Origin: Polaromonas sp.
GTDB taxonomy: Bacteria; Pseudomonadota; Gammaproteobacteria; Burkholderiales; Burkholderiaceae_C
Assembly (NCBI RefSeq): GCF_013817205.1
Contig: NZ_JACDDD010000008.1
Coordinates: 1 to 64,000, forward strand
Reading direction: 5' to 3'
Length of the DNA: 64,000 nt
Positions within the stretch are counted from its first letter, which is position 1, and each line of letters starts with the position of its first letter. The notes under the pieces were generated by a model, which saw only the letters and a list, made by a program, of their open reading frames with translations, was not told where the DNA came from and ran no database searches. The position numbers were made by a program, and so were the translations under genes. Shown here piece after piece: positions 63,136 through 64,000 of this stretch.

Positions 63136-63501
63136 ATGTCCGTGAATTACGGCTCCAAACGCCTGGTGGTCGGCGCCCACTACGGCCTGCGCGACTGGCT
63201 CAGCCAGCGCATTACCGCCGCCCTGATGGCGCTGTTTACATTGCTGCTGCTGGCCCAGGTCATCTTCAGCAAAGGCCCCATCGGCTACGACAAGTGGGCC
63301 GGCATTTTCTCGGCGCAGTGGATGAAGGTGTTGACCTTCACCGTGATCCTGGCCCTGCTCTACCACGTCTGGGTCGGCATGCGCGACATCTGGATGGACT
63401 ACGTCAAACCGGTCTGGCTGCGCCTGTCACTGGAAGTGGCGACCATCGTCTGGCTGCTGGCCTGCGCCGGCTGGGGTATCCAGGTGCTGTGGCGCCTGTA
63501 A
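63136..63501 (+). CDS. sdhD: Succinate dehydrogenase hydrophobic membrane anchor subunit
   Basis: SdhD is the second membrane anchor of complex II. The 121-residue protein has three helices; GLRDWLSQRITAALMALFTL is the first, and LLYHVWVGMRDIWMDYVKP contains His77 and the Asp/Tyr residues near the quinone and heme sites. The start at ATG 63136 follows CAAGGAGCACCCC, a strong ribosome-binding site; the frame runs further upstream into sdhC. It is 26 bases downstream of sdhC. Confidence 0.93.
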   Translation: MSVNYGSKRLVVGAHYGLRDWLSQRITAALMALFTLLLLAQVIFSKGPIGYDKWAGIFSAQWMKVLTFTVILALLYHVWVGMRDIWMDYVKPVWLRLSLEVATIVWLLACAGWGIQVLWRL

Positions 63502-63558
63502 CCCGCCAGTCATCCAGGCCCATCCCGGCTGCACCCGACCACGAGACCTCAAACCATC

Positions 63559-64000
63559 ATGACTGCTACCTCCCAGCTTCCGAAACGAAAATTTGACGTG
63601 GTGATCGTCGGGGCCGGCGGCTCCGGCATGCGCGCCTCGCTGCAGCTGGCGCGAGCCGGCCTCAACGTCGCCGTGCTCTCCAAGGTGTTCCCGACGCGTT
63701 CCCACACCGTCGCGGCCCAGGGCGGCATCGGCGCCTCGCTCGGCAACATGAGCGAAGACAACTGGCACTACCACTTCTATGACACCGTCAAGGGCTCCGA
63801 CTGGCTCGGCGATCAGGACGCCATCGAATTCATGTGCCGCGAAGCGCCCAAGGTCGTGTACGACCTCGAGCACATGGGTATGCCTTTCGACCGCAACCCC
63901 GACGGCACAATTTACCAGCGCCCTTTCGGCGGCCACACCGCCAACTACGGTGAAAAACCGGTGCAGCGCGCCTGCGCCGCCGCCGACCGCACCGGCCACG
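63559..64000 (+). CDS. sdhA: Succinate dehydrogenase flavoprotein subunit (5' part)
   Basis: SdhA oxidises succinate to fumarate with covalently bound FAD. The first 147 residues are in the window; the gene runs off the right edge. [20 protein letters not shown] is the FAD-binding fold and [17 protein letters not shown] contains His49, the residue that binds FAD covalently. [20 protein letters not shown] and [20 protein letters not shown] are family blocks. It begins 57 bases after sdhD. The iron-sulfur subunit sdhB is expected next. Confidence 0.95.
   Translation, partial: MTATSQLPKRKFDVVIVGAGGSGMRASLQLARAGLNVAVLSKVFPTRSHTVAAQGGIGASLGNMSEDNWHYHFYDTVKGSDWLGDQDAIEFMCREAPKVVYDLEHMGMPFDRNPDGTIYQRPFGGHTANYGEKPVQRACAAADRTGH

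Overview
This window is a stretch of chromosome from a GC-rich betaproteobacterium, most probably a member of the Comamonadaceae (Polaromonas, Rhodoferax or a relative). The evidence is the betaproteobacterial TCA cluster at the right end (acnB, a secreted protein, a citE-like gene and mdh on the minus strand, divergent from a GntR regulator followed by sdhC-sdhD-sdhA). Proteobacterial gene families such as a GshA-type glutamate-cysteine ligase, an AcnA of about 960 residues, an RbgA-like GTPase and a DusC-like enzyme also fit. About ten copies of a short intergenic repeat built around TTTTGATAGCTAT are scattered through the window; I recognise it from memory as typical of this family. No genome comparison could be run.

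Layout. 1-0.65 kb: the 3' end of an IS5-type transposase and a small membrane-protein gene split by an in-frame TGA. 0.7-11 kb: an AstE/aspartoacylase-like hydrolase, msrA, a YdcF-like protein, a TetR-MFP-RND efflux operon, then a PCMT-like methyltransferase, a rhodanese and a TolC-like channel. 11-14 kb: a TerC-family membrane protein with a structured leader and a truncated universal-stress-protein gene, a zinc-ribbon protein, an HPF-like protein, an NhaR-like regulator and a tRNA-Ala(CGC). 14-18.6 kb: DUF1800, DUF1501 and TerB-like genes and a flavodoxin-fold reductase. 18.8-25.8 kb: an orphan form II CoxL-type subunit, a receiver-only response regulator behind a glycine-riboswitch-like sequence, an RbgA-like GTPase, gshA and a carboxylesterase. 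26-45 kb: a mosaic of small housekeeping and stress genes (SGNH lipoprotein, TspO, two L,D-transpeptidase-like paralogues, SDR, NUDIX, DusC, DUF808, DUF2177, metallophosphoesterase, ElaB-like, Ogt, GNAT, ferredoxin, M14 peptidase, FAD monooxygenase, degenerate BLUF protein). 45-51.7 kb: LysR, acnA, serA and serC. 51.8-55.9 kb: XRE regulator, a hypothetical gene with a strong terminator, a deleted higBA remnant, and argC with a divergent LysR. 55.9-64 kb: the TCA cluster.

How the genes work together. The clearest module is central metabolism: two aconitases (AcnA, AcnB), malate dehydrogenase and succinate dehydrogenase, with a GntR regulator between mdh and sdh. The GntR leader carries the 12-bp palindrome TCTTATATAAGA, and the sdhC leader carries its own inverted and direct repeats. 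serC-serA form an overlapping serine-biosynthesis pair. The TetR-MFP-RND genes form a self-contained efflux operon; the TolC-like gene 1 kb downstream could supply its outer-membrane channel.

The most unusual features are signs of small-scale genome remodelling: a 161-bp MITE-like element whose target-site duplication includes the stop codon of the NUDIX gene, an internal deletion that joins the start of higB to the end of higA, a truncated usp gene, a nonsense-split membrane gene, and a dispersed-repeat-like sequence that encodes the N-terminus of the citE-like gene. There are also uncharacterised signals: a recurring GTAGGAC motif near several genes and a degenerate BLUF-type protein facing a LysR gene across a perfect inverted repeat. 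I found no CRISPR array, prophage, rRNA or intact insertion sequence.
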